This document shows, one piece after another, positions 29,101-35,698 of a stretch of DNA of 64,000 nt (its first letter is position 1; each line of letters opens with the position of its first letter). Position numbers and translations under genes: made by a program. Where the stretch lies: assembly GCF_007747655.1 (NCBI RefSeq), contig NZ_CP036274.1, forward strand, positions 8,184,001-8,248,000, written 5' to 3'. Below the pieces are notes generated by a model that was not told where the DNA came from, did not search any database, and saw nothing but the letters and a program-made list of their open reading frames with translations. Origin of the DNA: Anatilimnocola aggregata. GTDB taxonomy: Bacteria; Planctomycetota; Planctomycetia; Pirellulales; Pirellulaceae.

Positions 29101-30999
29101 GCTTCCCACGCCAGTCCCATTCAGGCTGAGGCCCTCGAGCGAGGAATAGCCCACTGAACCTTGGAGTTGCAACTGGGCACCACTAGCGACAGTTGTCGAA
29201 CCTGCCACTGCGCCAAGTGCATTGTTCCCACTGATGGCCAAAATGCCGGTGTTCACCAGGGTATTGCCAGCGTAGGTGTTGTTGCCGTTGAAAGTCAGCA
29301 GGTTGGCACCACCCTTAATCAGGTCGCCAGCGGTGGTCTGGGCAACGACACCCACGATCCGCGAGTTCGCCGTGTTCGTGTTGATCGTAACCGCATCGGC
29401 GAAGTTCGCGGAAGCAAAGGTAGCCGTACTGTTTGTACCGGCCTGGGTGCCGTTGATATTGAGCGTGCTGTTGGCGCTTGCCGCTAGTTCGCCAAACGAG
29501 ACGCCACCGACTTGCAGTTCGAACGTCGCCGTGCCGGAGACAGATACCGGGTTGTTCGGCGCAAACGCCGAACCGGCTGCATTGGCGTAGGCAGCAAATG
29601 AACCGACGGTCGTCGGTCCACTGACCGTGGCGGGATTAATGTTGGCCCAGGCAACCGCCGTTCCAGTGGTGCGCCGAATGTTAGCAATTAACACGGAGCC
29701 GACACCTCCTTCGCGCGAGGCAATTGCAATCGGATAGGCAACGCCAGCCGTCAGTGTGATGGCAGCCCCCGCATCCGAACCACCTGATGTCGCCCGGTAA
29801 GCCACTCGTTCATTCAAACTGGCGGTGCCACTGGTCAAAAACCGTCCGTTTTGATCGCGGTCGAGATAAATGGCCGCTTCGTCATCAATATTGGTGGTTC
29901 CTACCTGGTTACCAACACCAAACTGGTAGTCGCCCGTAGCCGATGGGGTGAAATAACCTCGGAAGAGGAACATGTAGTTATCGGTATTCGACATCGCATA
30001 GCCCGAACCGGGCGAGGCCGTAGCCCCCGTAAACGCTGCATCGTTACCAAAATTGATCGTTCCGGAGCGGACGTTGGTACCTGCCGGGGTCGTTCCTAAC
30101 AGACCGCCGGTGGCAGTATTGTTACCGATGTTGGTAATCAGTGCCGTTCCGGCCCCCGCATCGAACCAACTCATCGCCAAATTGCCGTTCGGCCCCCGCG
30201 GTGCAGAAAACTCCGTGGCCGGCGAGACAATTACCGTCGCCCCATTATTGGTAAGCGTGCCGGTGCCAATCGGATTGGTGTTCACGGTGCCATTAAAGGT
30301 AGTCTGGAGATTGAGCGTACCTGCGCTGACCGTCGTGCCACCGTTGTGCGTATTGTTACCGCTGACGACGAGTGTGCCGCTCCCTGACTTCGTCAGTCCT
30401 CCCGCCCCTGCGATAACGCCGGACAGCGTGCTGGTGAGGTCGGTGTTGGTGACATTCAAACCAGCGGTTGTGATGATCGCACCGGTCCCCGAGACATTCA
30501 CGCCGCTTAGGCTAATTGCCCCGGCCGAAGCAGTGAGTGGGGAATTCACATTGATGTTGCCCGTCGCATCTGGATCACTCAGCGCGACGTTAATTCCAGC
30601 CGAGGTAATTAATCCCACGCCCGAAAATGTGACGCTGTTTGCACCGGCAGTAGTCAGGCTATTGTCGATTGCCAGTGAGGCGGCCAGGTCGGCGGTGGGG
30701 ATGGCGATGGTATTGGTACCACTTCCGACTGCGGTATCGCCTCCAGTCTGAGTAAATACTCCGGTGCCTCCCGCCACGACAAACGAGACGGTTCCGGTGG
30801 CTTCCGAAATTGTCAGTGCCTCGTCGTTTTCGAGCGAAATGGCTAACGTGTTGGCAACTTCGAACCAGGTATAAACCGCCATCAGCGAGCGGTCTTCGAG
30901 GGCCTCTAGGAACGAACGGCGGCGACGTTTGAGCGCCTTCGCCTGTTGTTGCTTGCCAAGAAAACGAGACCACAACGACCGAGCTGTGCGGTTGAGCAT
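17182..30999 (-). CDS. Giant 4605-aa surface protein: LEPR-XLL-like leader, beta-strand repeats, PA14-like and lectin-like domains, RTX C-terminus
   Basis: One uninterrupted frame of 4605 codons. The N-terminus is basic, followed by RRRRSFLEALEDRSLMAVYTW, a variant of the LEPR-XLL export signal. Residues about 140-1560 contain autotransporter-associated beta-strand repeats (GNNTYSGGTT, GSGTLVVSGNNTHNGGTTVS). A PA14/GLEYA-like segment lies at about 265-456 (NYMFLFRGYFTPSATGDYQF) and an L-type lectin-like domain at about 1003-1209 (GSDGFTFVMHNDPRG...VALGFDIWEG). Some 2500 residues of Thr/Asn/Gly-rich beta-helical sequence follow. RTX calcium-binding repeats (GGDGNDQITGGEG, GAGNDSVDAGAGDD) lie at about 4306-4490. 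It is probably an exported, calcium-stabilised adhesin or cell-wall fibre. No obvious Shine-Dalgarno precedes ATG 30999. Confidence 0.9.
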   Translation of the reverse strand: MLNRTARSLWSRFLGKQQQAKALKRRRRSFLEALEDRSLMAVYTWFEVANTLAISLENDEALTISEATGTVSFVVAGGTGVFTQTGGDTAVGSGTNTIAIPTADLAASLAIDNSLTTAGANSVTFSGVGLITSAGINVALSDPDATGNINVNSPLTASAGAISLSGVNVSGTGAIITTAGLNVTNTDLTSTLSGVIAGAGGLTKSGSGTLVVSGNNTHNGGTTVSAGTLNLQTTFNGTVNTNPIGTGTLTNNGATVIVSPATEFSAPRGPNGNLAMSWFDAGAGTALITNIGNNTATGGLLGTTPAGTNVRSGTINFGNDAAFTGATASPGSGYAMSNTDNYMFLFRGYFTPSATGDYQFGVGNQVGTTNIDDEAAIYLDRDQNGRFLTSGTASLNERVAYRATSGGSDAGAAITLTAGVAYPIAIASREGGVGSVLIANIRRTTGTAVAWANINPATVSGPTTVGSFAAYANAAGSAFAPNNPVSVSGTATFELQVGGVSFGELAASANSTLNINGTQAGTNSTATFASANFADAVTINTNTANSRIVGVVAQTTAGDLIKGGANLLTFNGNNTYAGNTLVNTGILAISGNNALGAVAGSTTVASGAQLQLQGSVGYSSLEGLSLNGTGVGSTGALRNRAGTSSFAGPISLAGNAEVQSDSGTLTLSGGIGIGTNFITFDTANANGNNGPITVNTNPITGTTGGITARGSNNSPVLTLSTANTYSGSTTITGGGRILASNSGAFGTSAVTVDNTANNQLRVGPNLNIPNTLNIQGGGISGQGVLHFANGAAATTTWSGDISISGNAVAGGNHLGSDAGDRVLNLTGPITSTASNGVGVRLGTVQFSNATTSFTPATLRIDQGEARLGVADAFPASASILIANVSGATFNLNGFNQTINNVVMPATYGAGTSGNALITNSGAAAATLTIGNNDASTNFAGRVTNGANALTIAKVGTGTVTLHGNNTYSGGTTISAGSFVATAPGALGTGTVTENGGTLSVSPAVSSLSGFGTNGAGWTLNGAATVATNVLTISSAANQARSAYFNQRVATSKFTVNFTYNNPNTTPTGSDGFTFVMHNDPRGVGALGGSGGSFGYAGITPSVALGFDIWEGRPRGAKLITNGVVGLNYTLPGGSPAPVLVGNGTPISVSLSYDGTSLSATLTQGANTFTLPALAINIPVAVGPTSFIGFTSGTGGETSTQTISNFTYAYTDTAANLPATYVNAVNVPAGVTGNTVVVGNSFASNVTLGGLNLGDGATLNVTTSGTPAGQAYGLTLGAAAVNTAATVIVANNGAGVGTLQLGGLNDSGIPTTLVKQGLGDLVLSSPATSLVSGTAVDIEAGTLHSNNATALGAFADFEIDGGAFFHVGASQTIGALAGAGSATLNGNTLSIGNTNDLSGNFSGSISDGSSAGSLVKQGAGTLTLSGSNSYTGSTTVSNGTLLVNGSTDAASAVTVAGGATLGGNNGTVGGSVDAAETGVSTIAPAANGVGKLMLGSTITFDSDAVFVVDINGSGIAGTDYDQLVVNGVATLANAPLVLNTTAAPTTGSTLTILDATSITGRFTHNGRVLEEGDTFHEDGVNYTISYVGGDVTLTEAGATPGINGTANGDDFLVIQVGGNLEVSLNGVVVYSALLANVDSITLNGQGDDDSAIIDYAGGVFAELVNFNGGTQATVTGDDLLLQGGTFDLLEYKVTGVGAGKITLSGAGGTGTVNFTGLEPVVVTSPAGSVTLDIDNDVVDGFASAINTIITDAGGGMMLADFDVGAEDLNFVTPTVALNILGDITGDDGVTITSVPTGFAAAVSIDGQGGADSISINAALTLGGGVGPSTGAVSLAAQTIDINQAINSVAGGATGTIALSGSTISTSSNLSTDGSAITIAAATAFVLDGATVTIDTESGNNSNAGAVNFTGTTLIRADVAGRDLVINANVTAGAFNGGAVTLKQLGGTGGAFLNDVTINTNGSGAGTAGLLILDGNVTLSNGGDTAAFTYSGTKVAIASTLTIDTENGTAAPGEVNLGLANIYATAANVLLTINTNVASGTGGFIAHGLVDDNGGADYFLAGLTEVAQGSTSGELRLSQSIFVEGNISLSGRGRPTASITIDSHQADGVGGSISLINNWSSNVAGVDLTLDSSATTTGGNISIPALTNLLGQYFNDVSLNSDGGTSDGSITLTANISLDLAAGDAGDFVVANSNTTSLATIVISPAAASGGATLTIDTEQGNNGNGGNVNLGTAANTRITSVDVDTASGATKGADLAITTGTTMAFAAGAITLPAVLDTDGAGIANFTINDLSLNTDGTTTDGTITLTGDISLDNGNTTNDAASFSVTGGGNIILGVVAASTLTIDTESGSTANVTDVGGVNFGTSAVSATNANVNLAIDTSNTGSTSVGGNVTLAGFNSAGGNLVNDLTITADASGTRGDVSFTTAAVNLAGGLNVAIADEISQSAAAPITTVSSVSMTARNTVSLNANVNAGASTISISANQDGAGSEGFTQASGTSIVTTNATATALVVRVNTAAGGTGGAALGLLEVGAAPGQITVNTTSTAGSGGAIIDNNAGVLNLSGGDAALLASGGIGSADAIEMNLTNVGFNNSTAGDVRLTELVGTGGFVVNAVVGVATSANTGGAAFLIASSPITFAVNTSATNITAQALESAATNTDNITVNSGVTVTATTGNVLFEAGDRIVIQSTGLVTATLGNVTFDSGFSDTDNDGLMDLSGGVSAVAGTVTLDLNAEAGPTSNATQTATSTITSVTLSLLTTGGGTGVFDLDAPTTNNVSNLIANVGGEVEYRDANSLTLGTGGNGITTSNDDATICVIAGNLTLSDNVNLGSGTLRLQTDAVGSGISQSAGTITASALGLRSGTGGINLPTATNDVDTLAGTTTGSFTFQDADGFTIGTVGIDGCFTPGVTGITSGDLELCVLTGDITISDNIAAGGNSVRLQATAGNVVETLAATITAGTLGVRAGGGNVTLDNSNDVDNLAAFASGNVSVVNVGGVIIGTVGAGPCFTATTGVSTTAGTISVINNTSGNITISQAVSAGGANSVTLDANGATADLLVNASVNSAGGAISLTADNDVSFNATGDVASNNGAITITGDAGVPVGGAVTMDPDTAIDSGTGTIHVSATGNITLGDLTTTNATLLAVTITSTAGGVVDAGADVDTEITANAAGSRVTIIAATGIGATNAIETEVASLDASVTAAGNILIVEVSSIDLFDIDTAAGSITIQSGGTMTATDVQSNTDSDTNDITLTTTAGGIGVGTIAAGVAGDVFLTAATAITDLDATNPDITADDLVLLSTTGVGTLADPLETVSSNLEAVGGTGGVFIANSGDLTVGGIDALVIGVSATGTGIAISTIGNLDVSEDVIASGAAADVMLSTVDQLALTQNLTVNSGVTVQSTGGSVTLNAGDALEVQAGGSASAGTFLTLNVDLGGADPLNGATVDLFGSLTANNGDVTLTTGSEADAVTLTGTITANAAGDITISLGAGTDQFNAATTATAVLTASLNTITINGGNGNDTILLGDQFFAATISAASTILNGNNGTNNPDGSDTFKVRASTTTPFTIDGDDPTEPTLPGDTLFVDLTGVSGPVNESHGDPNTTISFPNPPNSQLDITYREIETRQTTGLGSPLVNHIFDLLNYPLVPDGVFDVQLTSDSNLKVTLNGASVYNGDDSTVNSLTFAGNAGNDAVRIHALAGTGELPSEGGLVDFGLDGVNTLPGVTPTGISSMDATRKAVSGAFAANARTPVSLSNNRAGVYFDGRGGTNSIVLDVTTARDVAYLSDSQAGFGANQGDLSVQAAGGTLRGFAASFANVNSVHLREQTAVGSKLLIDASSTSATTTISVVDILDPVTTSQYDALNPVNNSLVVNPNVTFTGASQLVGNGGVAATRFANFADVTIRSGGYTGASVGETLDLISLDPLGLTTLALDAGSALGTGAGPGADSGAADTIQLRSLPSGVTATLTGGLGSDTFRLHGETTIVVDNDPPTDYTNVPGSDGLDANDTVDNIAGPVVVDGEDANLANNNDQLFIIDSGDTTADPNVLIAAAGGMNADYAVTGINASGVTFRNIDSFDYTGTQGGDTIDGRFTPTNVPHDLNTVALRGFDGDDQFLLFTSNQWGGVTPVTELPFTRVASGVGTISLYGNDGEDIFGETPAPVIGNTGAMHVGLAVPATTRLIRPTTAATAGGSTIFIDGGDPVPALNQAGDTVGDVLNLDVTDVPKNTAMIVGAGSSGNVLSANTAPFSWVSIEDLNLVDNGKLTGVQIGDVFGRGTTGNDLMQISANATAALPHQVRVRIGGAIMNYNVPGKAVLYGGNGVDTMSQTTAKIPAVFYGEAGNDSLAGGSNNDWLVGGDGNDQITGGEGQNVIWGDNAPTNPGDPTPQDFQGPNDGNDSISSGNGADVIYAGGGHDVVNSGGGNDYIHAGAGNDSVDAGAGDDRVYGYSGNDTLQGNSGNDLLSGGDGNDWLLGHSGNNVLIGGTGSDTLSGGDGNDLLITGGLGGEENSTWTSAPNTMTYAANTYSDPMDNDAALLALLTAWQGNSNAAAPPPEVLALLPIIAPDGSDDDAWGGNGSDLFSWDAADMADESLTAPGPNDFNNPATGPDVRLINP

Positions 31000-31811
31000 G
31001 GGAGAGGTAAGGCTAGTGAGAGAGGTGTGTTTCGCCTAGGCTGAGCCGTTACTCTCAAGCTCGGCGTGTGTGTACTGGGTTGGCTGGGCTAAAATGCGCA
31101 GAGTATGCCTACGAATCCGACTATAAAGAGGGGCTCTATAAATTGCCAGCGGACAAAGTGACTTTTCTTTAGTTTGCGGCAATTCGTCCTACAGAGAGGG
31201 GGTTCGATCATCCCTTTTGGGCTATTGATTGCGTCGGCTGGTCGCGATCAGAGGTATTGTGCCGGCGGTCGAATAGTACCGCGACGGTCGGGATCGATGG
31301 TCGGCGAAAACCGACCGAGAAACTGGCCGGGCGCGCGATCCGCCATAAGTCGCCGCAATAAAGACGCCTGAACGCGGCCTCAACTTGGGCAATTCGGTCT
31401 TCGCGAAACACCCGGATAAACAACTGGTTGTCCACATCCACCACGACCAGCTGCACTTCGCGGCACCAGAACCGAACCCCGGTTCGAATTCCTAGCCGAG
31501 AGCATGCGGGATCTGGACCAACTCACGATAAGTATTTCCGCCTGCCGACCGAGAAACTGGCCGGGCGGGTGTTGGAGTGATCCGCCGTTCCGATGGTGGC
31601 ATGAGTCACCAGCTTTACCTAAATATCTGCAATTTACGTGTCACAATAAGTTGCCACCGGCGTAGATATCGGAATCTCTCTTTCGAGTGTTCTACCGGCT
31701 CGATTCCTGCGGTGAATTGACAATCTCCGCAACTCCGGCTCGCGCTCTACTTCATTACTGCTTTGGCCTCTCGCCTAGCAGCGTTCTTCCCCCCCAGCTT
31801 CTCGAAAGGAG
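31000..31811. other. 812-bp gene-free region with a 23-bp direct repeat
   Basis: It holds the upstream region of the giant gene (leftward) and of the small-membrane-protein/lipoprotein group (rightward). No coding frame looks real. A 23-bp sequence beginning CCGACCGAGAAACTGGCC occurs at 31311-31333 and again at 31545-31567. Confidence 0.5.
31311..31567. repeat. 23-bp direct repeat pair, copies at 31311-31333 and 31545-31567
   Basis: Both copies read CCGACCGAGAAACTGGCC followed by GGGCG, identical over 23 bp and 234 bp apart. It could be the relic of a short duplicated mobile element or a protein-binding site; nothing else ties it to a function. Confidence 0.7.
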
Positions 31812-31817
31812 GTGCGC

Positions 31818-32060
31818 TTGCAGCTCACCACGTTGGTTGTCTGTTTTTCGTTGTCCTTGGCGGCTTTGGCGGTAGCTTTGGTGCGGCAAGTTCGGCTGTA
31901 CCGAGCGACTCGAAGACTGCTGGGAAGGTTTGTTCAACACAGGAGAACTTGTAAGCATGAAACACCTCGGTCTCGTGATCGTCGCCGTCGCAGGCTACGT
32001 CCTCGCCGGTTGCAGCACCGACGAACGCCTGGCGGACCTGGCTCAGCAGGTCACGCATGA
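31818..32060 (+). CDS. Small single-pass membrane protein, doubtful 3' part
   Basis: A strong AAAGGAGG sits at 31805-31812, correctly spaced for a TTG start at 31818 (a GTG at 31812 is too close). The product begins with a hydrophobic helix (LTTLVVCFSLSLAALAVALV) followed by a basic stretch (RQVRLYRATRRLLGRF). After about residue 45 it overlaps the lipoprotein gene in another frame and the sequence becomes Arg-rich and unnatural, so the functional part may be just the first half. No family recognised. Confidence 0.4.
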   Translation: MQLTTLVVCFSLSLAALAVALVRQVRLYRATRRLLGRFVQHRRTCKHETPRSRDRRRRRLRPRRLQHRRTPGGPGSAGHA

Positions 32061-32505
32061 ACAGGCCGCTCAGAATGAACGGATGGCTGAGGCCTCCCAG
32101 ACTGTAGCCCAGGGAAGCCAACAACTCGTCGAGGCCGATGCGCAGGCTCGCCGTGAACTAATCGACCTTCAGCACGAGCTGCGTCGCGACCAGGCAGGAA
32201 TTGCTCAGCAGCGCGACGTATTGGAGGTCGAACGACGGGAGCTCGCCCAGGCTCGACACAAAGAATCACTTATTACCAGCGGGCTTACCGCCGTGGGAAT
32301 GCTACTCGCAGCCCTGGCTCCGCTGGTGCTTGCTGCTATTTCACTCGTTGGTCTGTGGCGAGAGACAACGAAAGAAGAGGAGGGGCAGGTATTCATCGAA
32401 GAGCTTGCCCACCACTTACTGGCTGAGCAACGGCCTTTGCTGCCGGAGCCCGCTCGTTCAAGACTCGAAACACCGGACGAGGATCAACAGCCTCCGCCCT
32501 TCTAG
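31957..32505 (+). CDS. Lipoprotein with coiled coil and C-terminal membrane helix
   Basis: 182 aa from ATG 31957, preceded by AGGAGAA at 31941-31947. The signal peptide ends in a lipobox (VAGYVLAGC, Cys about residue 17). A Gln/Glu/Ala-rich helical region follows (LAQQVTHEQAAQNERMAEASQTVAQG...RRELIDLQHELRRDQAGIAQQ), likely a coiled coil. A second hydrophobic helix (LTAVGMLLAALAPLVLAAISLVGLW) precedes an acidic, Pro-rich tail. The combination of a lipid anchor and a membrane helix is unusual. It lies upstream of the DUF1257/DUF2997/AAA genes and is probably cotranscribed. No family name is known to me. Confidence 0.75.
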   Translation: MKHLGLVIVAVAGYVLAGCSTDERLADLAQQVTHEQAAQNERMAEASQTVAQGSQQLVEADAQARRELIDLQHELRRDQAGIAQQRDVLEVERRELAQARHKESLITSGLTAVGMLLAALAPLVLAAISLVGLWRETTKEEEGQVFIEELAHHLLAEQRPLLPEPARSRLETPDEDQQPPPF

Positions 32506-32546
32506 AACGCTCACCCATCGAATCACCTTCACCCAGAAAGGTCTGC

Positions 32547-32918
32547 ATGTCACATATCGTTCAGATACAAACTCAGGTGCGTGATAGTGATGCCGTCCGC
32601 GCTGCCTGCTTGCGGCTGAAATTGCCAGCTCCCGTACATGGAACTGCACGCTTATTCACCACCTCCGTCACTGGCTTGGCCGTCCAGTTACCGGGCTGGA
32701 AATACCCGGCCGTCTGCCAGCTGGAAACCGGCCAGGTTCAAATCGACAACTTCAATGGTCACTGGGGACGGCAGCAAGAGCTAGACCGGTTCCTGCAGGC
32801 CTATGCGGTCGAGAAGGCCAAGCTCGAAGCTCGTCGCAAAGGTTTTGTCGTGCAAGAGCAGCCTCTTACTGATGGTTCGATCAAACTTGTCATTCAAGTA
32901 ACAGGAGGTGTCGCTTGA
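32547..32918 (+). CDS. DUF1257 (Ycf35-like) protein
   Basis: 123 aa starting MSHIVQIQTQVRDSDAVRAAC, the typical start of DUF1257 proteins, which include chloroplast Ycf35. The central W-K-Y-P and QIDNFNGHWG segments and the C-terminal region of the family are present. Function is not established. It overlaps the DUF2997 gene by four bases (ATGA-type junction), so translation is probably coupled. In bacteria this pair commonly accompanies a Ycf46-like AAA ATPase, as here. Confidence 0.85.
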   Translation: MSHIVQIQTQVRDSDAVRAACLRLKLPAPVHGTARLFTTSVTGLAVQLPGWKYPAVCQLETGQVQIDNFNGHWGRQQELDRFLQAYAVEKAKLEARRKGFVVQEQPLTDGSIKLVIQVTGGVA

Positions 32919-33121
32919 ACAGGATCATTGAAGTAACGATCTCTCCTACCGGCGAGACACGTTTGGAAACTCACGGCTTTGCGGGCGGAGCCTGTCGACA
33001 AGGTAGTCAGTTTCTCGAACAGGCATTGGGCGCAATGCTGCTGGAAAAGCTCACGCCCGAGTTCTACGCCAGCCAAGTCAACCAGGACCAGGTCGCTCGA
33101 CAGCAGGGTTGCAGTCCTTAG
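32915..33121 (+). CDS. DUF2997 protein
   Basis: 68 aa. It matches the family pattern I.V.ISPTGET..ETHGFAG..C..GS.FLE.ALG and has the normal length. A conserved Cys in GGACRQGS is characteristic. It is translationally coupled to the DUF1257 gene (start overlaps its end). Function unknown; the conserved DUF1257-DUF2997-AAA arrangement suggests a small adaptor or substrate of the ATPase. Confidence 0.85.
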   Translation: MNRIIEVTISPTGETRLETHGFAGGACRQGSQFLEQALGAMLLEKLTPEFYASQVNQDQVARQQGCSP

Positions 33122-33467
33122 GAACTCCCGAGAGCCCAGCTGCAGTCCCTCTTGGCTGCGACCTTGCCGGTTTAAGCCAGTCTCCAAGGTCGCTAGTTTC
33201 TGTGCGGTCTTGGTGTCTCGCAATCTCTTAATTATGCGAGAGCTAGTCCGCACCAAGCTCAAAACAGCAGAAAGCGACCTGGGTCAGGTTGCACGCCTCA
33301 AACGCCACGCTTGAGGGCTGCCTTCATTGTCGGCATTGGTTGCACCTTCTGACATACCGTTCCCGGCAGTTACGTCGGGAACGCGTGAACACGAGCCAAG
33401 CAATCCACTCGCCGGACAATTTGTCTGGCTTCGCCTAATTCTATCTCACCACCCTCGGAGTCACTCC
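33122..33467. other. Gap between DUF2997 and the AAA gene, no gene recognised
   Basis: About 346 bp. A plus-strand frame is open to 33314 but its composition (Ser/Arg-rich) does not look like a protein. The ATPase frame is open from 33327, but the likely start is ATG 33468. Confidence 0.4.
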
Positions 33468-34541
33468 ATGCTTCAAGATCGTTTGTCGGAACTAATCCAG
33501 GCTTGCTTCACAGGCATCTGGGTCGAAAGTCATGAGCATGAAGATGCTCTGGCCGAAATCGGTACACTGTGCCAGCAGGAAGCCTGGCGATTAAATATCT
33601 GGGATCTGGAGCAGGGACTGCGCATCCCCGGCCAGGAGAGCCCTGCGGGAAGTGCAGCTAGTGCCGTTGATCCCCTCGCAGCCATCCGTTCGGCCAGCAC
33701 GCTGGCCGCTGCCGGCAGCACCGGGATTCTGGTGCTCGTAAATTTCCATCGCTTCCTGCAGTCGGCGGAGATTGTGCAGGCTCTGAGTCGGCAGCTCATC
33801 GACGGCAAGCAATCGCGCACGTTCATTATTGTTTTGTCGCCCGTGGTTCAGGTGCCCACCGAACTCGACAAATTGTTCGTAGTGGTCGAGCATCCCCTCC
33901 CGTCACGCCCCCAATTGGCTGAGATTGCCGCCGGAGTTGCCACTGAAGCGGGTGAACTGCCAACCGGCACTGAATACCAGCGTTTACTGGATTCTGCGGC
34001 TGGCCTGACTCGCTATCAAGCCGAAAGTGCCTTCAGCCTCTCGCTGGTGCGGCACGGCAAGTTGCAGGTGGAAACCCTTTGGGAGCTTAAAGCTCAGACA
34101 CTCAAGAAGAGCGGGCTGATGACGCTCCACCGCGGCCACGAGCGATTTGACGACCTCGGAGGGCTGGATGCGGTCAAAGCCTTCTGCCAGCGATCCTTGC
34201 GGCCCCAGGCCAACCGTAACTCCGCTGTGCAGGCCCGGGGAATCTTGCTCCTGTCCCCGCCTGGCTGTGGCAAGAGTGCGCTCTGCAAAGCGCTGGGCAA
34301 CGAAGTGGGACGACCTACGTTGCAACTTGATGTAGGCAGCTTGCTGGGTTCGCTGGTGGGCCAATCGGAAGCAAACATCCGGCAAGCGCTGCGGATCATC
34401 GACGCGATGGCGCCAGCCATAGTCTACCTAGATGAATGTGACAAAGCGTTCAGTGGTGTCTCGGGAAGCGGTGATAGCGGTGTGTCGGCCCGGCTGTTCG
34501 GGTCATTCTTGAGCTGGTTAGTGCGCCGTTTCACGGCGTAA
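33468..34541 (+). pseudogene. Ycf46-like AAA ATPase, 3'-truncated by a group II intron-like sequence
   Basis: From ATG 33468 the product begins MLQDRLSELIQACFTGIWVESHEHEDAL, an N-terminal domain typical of Ycf46-type AAA ATPases. The AAA module follows with a sensor-like DDLGGLDAVK, Walker A PPGCGKS (about residue 264) and Walker B IVYLDECDKAF (about residue 320). The native sequence stops at FLSWL (34520). The next 21 bases belong to an intron-like element and give a stop at 34541. The second half of the AAA domain, including the arginine finger and lid, is missing, so ATPase activity is very unlikely. Confidence 0.85.
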
Positions 34542-34723
34542 TGGATCTCCGAGAAACTCGGAGTGGGTTGGATGCAAGTTTACCCACGGGTCACCAGACC
34601 CACCTCGGACCGAAAGGAAAGGGGGAAAGTAGCATGTCTGGAAAGCGATTGCTGCCTCGAAGCCGTTTAGGGCAGGCATCGCGAGACCCGGGCGATACGG
34701 TGAAACCTGGATTGGTTGAACCT
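34521..34723 (+). mobile_element. Probable 5' fragment of a group II intron
   Basis: The segment starts GTGCGCC, the conserved 5' end of bacterial group II introns, exactly where the ATPase reading frame loses homology. Two perfect hairpins follow at once: CGCCG-TTTCA-CGGCG, then CTCCGAG-AAA-CTCGGAG. Next is a purine-rich stretch with ACCGAAAGGAAAGGGGGAAAG and a GGTGAAACC motif, as expected for intron domain I. Domains II-VI, any reverse transcriptase gene and the 3' exon are absent because an IS21 element abuts at 34724. Identification rests on these motifs only. Confidence 0.6.
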
Positions 34724-34758
34724 TGTAAACGACGGTCGAATAGTGCAGCGCGCGGCGG
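34724..34758 (+). repeat. IS21 left terminal inverted repeat
   Basis: 35 bp starting TGTAAACGACGGTCGAATAG, perfectly complementary to 37318-37352. The outer TG is the usual end of IS21 elements. Confidence 0.9.
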
Positions 34759-34876
34759 TTGAAAAGTGTGGCGCTGAGGTGGGGAAGGGTCTCAGTCTAA
34801 ATCAGGGTGTTGGGGCATTCCAGTAAGAATCCTTCCTCCTCCGGAGGAGGAAGGATTGCGACGGTTGTAACGACGG

Positions 34877-35698
34877 CTAGGATTCTGCCGTTTCATCGGC
34901 GGGTGACAAGGATGAGGTCGCCGGTTTCGGGCGCGATCCTTTGCGGCGGCGCCGCGCGTCTTGCAAGCGATAACTTTCGCCGGTCGATTCGAGGATGTGG
35001 CAGCGGTGTGTCAGCCGATCGAGCACGGCGCCGGTCAGGCGCTCGCTGCCCAGGACTTCGGTCCATTGCTCGAACGGCAGATTGGTGGTCACGATCAACG
35101 ATTGGCGTTCGTAAGCGCTACTGATGACCTCGAAGAGCAACTCCGCGCCCAGCTTACTGGCGGGGACGTAACCCAGCTCATCGAGGATCAGCAGATCGAA
35201 CTTGGCTAGTGACGACTTCATCCGCAGCAGCGTCCGTTCTTCTCGGGCTTCCATAAGTTGCGTGATCAGTTCCGTCACGCGGCAGAAGCGGACCCGTTTG
35301 CCCCGCTGACAGGCGGCAATGCCAAGCGCGATGGCCAGGTGCGTCTTCCCCGTGCCCGGATGCCCGAGAAAGATCACCGACTCGCGGCGTTCCACGAACT
35401 CGCACCGCAGTAGTTCTGCCACCAGCACGCGATTGAGCGAGGGCTGGGCGGCGAAGTCGAAATCACCAGGCGATTTCAGGTTGGGAAAGCGCGCTGACTT
35501 GAGCCGCCGCTCGCTGGCACGCTTCTCACGGTTGAGTAACTCCAGCTCACACAGTTGCAGCAGAAAGCCCAGATGATCGACGTTCTCCGTCGCACACCGC
35601 TGGGCCGTTTTCTCGCAGCCCTCCAGGAACGACGGCAACCGTAGGGCCTTCAAGTGATGCTTGAGCAGCACCGTGCTTTTGGTTTCGAGAGATTTCAT
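34877..35698 (-). CDS. istB: IS21-family ATP-binding protein IstB
   Basis: 273 aa, the normal size. It has the IstB/DnaC-like N-terminal helices (LKHHLKALRLPSFLEGCEKTAQRC), Walker A FLGHPGTGKTHLA, Walker B LLILDELGYVP, and the sensor region VTTNLPFEQW. IstB is the AAA+ regulator that helps IstA capture target DNA. Its start overlaps the istA stop by four bases (ATGA), giving coupled translation. No defect is visible, so the element may still be active. Confidence 0.95.
   Translation of the reverse strand: MKSLETKSTVLLKHHLKALRLPSFLEGCEKTAQRCATENVDHLGFLLQLCELELLNREKRASERRLKSARFPNLKSPGDFDFAAQPSLNRVLVAELLRCEFVERRESVIFLGHPGTGKTHLAIALGIAACQRGKRVRFCRVTELITQLMEAREERTLLRMKSSLAKFDLLILDELGYVPASKLGAELLFEVISSAYERQSLIVTTNLPFEQWTEVLGSERLTGAVLDRLTHRCHILESTGESYRLQDARRRRKGSRPKPATSSLSPADETAES

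Noticed and set aside
32979-33314. 111-codon plus-strand frame overlapping DUF2997
   Set aside because: Ser/Arg-rich, out of frame with the well-supported DUF2997 gene, and without a ribosome site.
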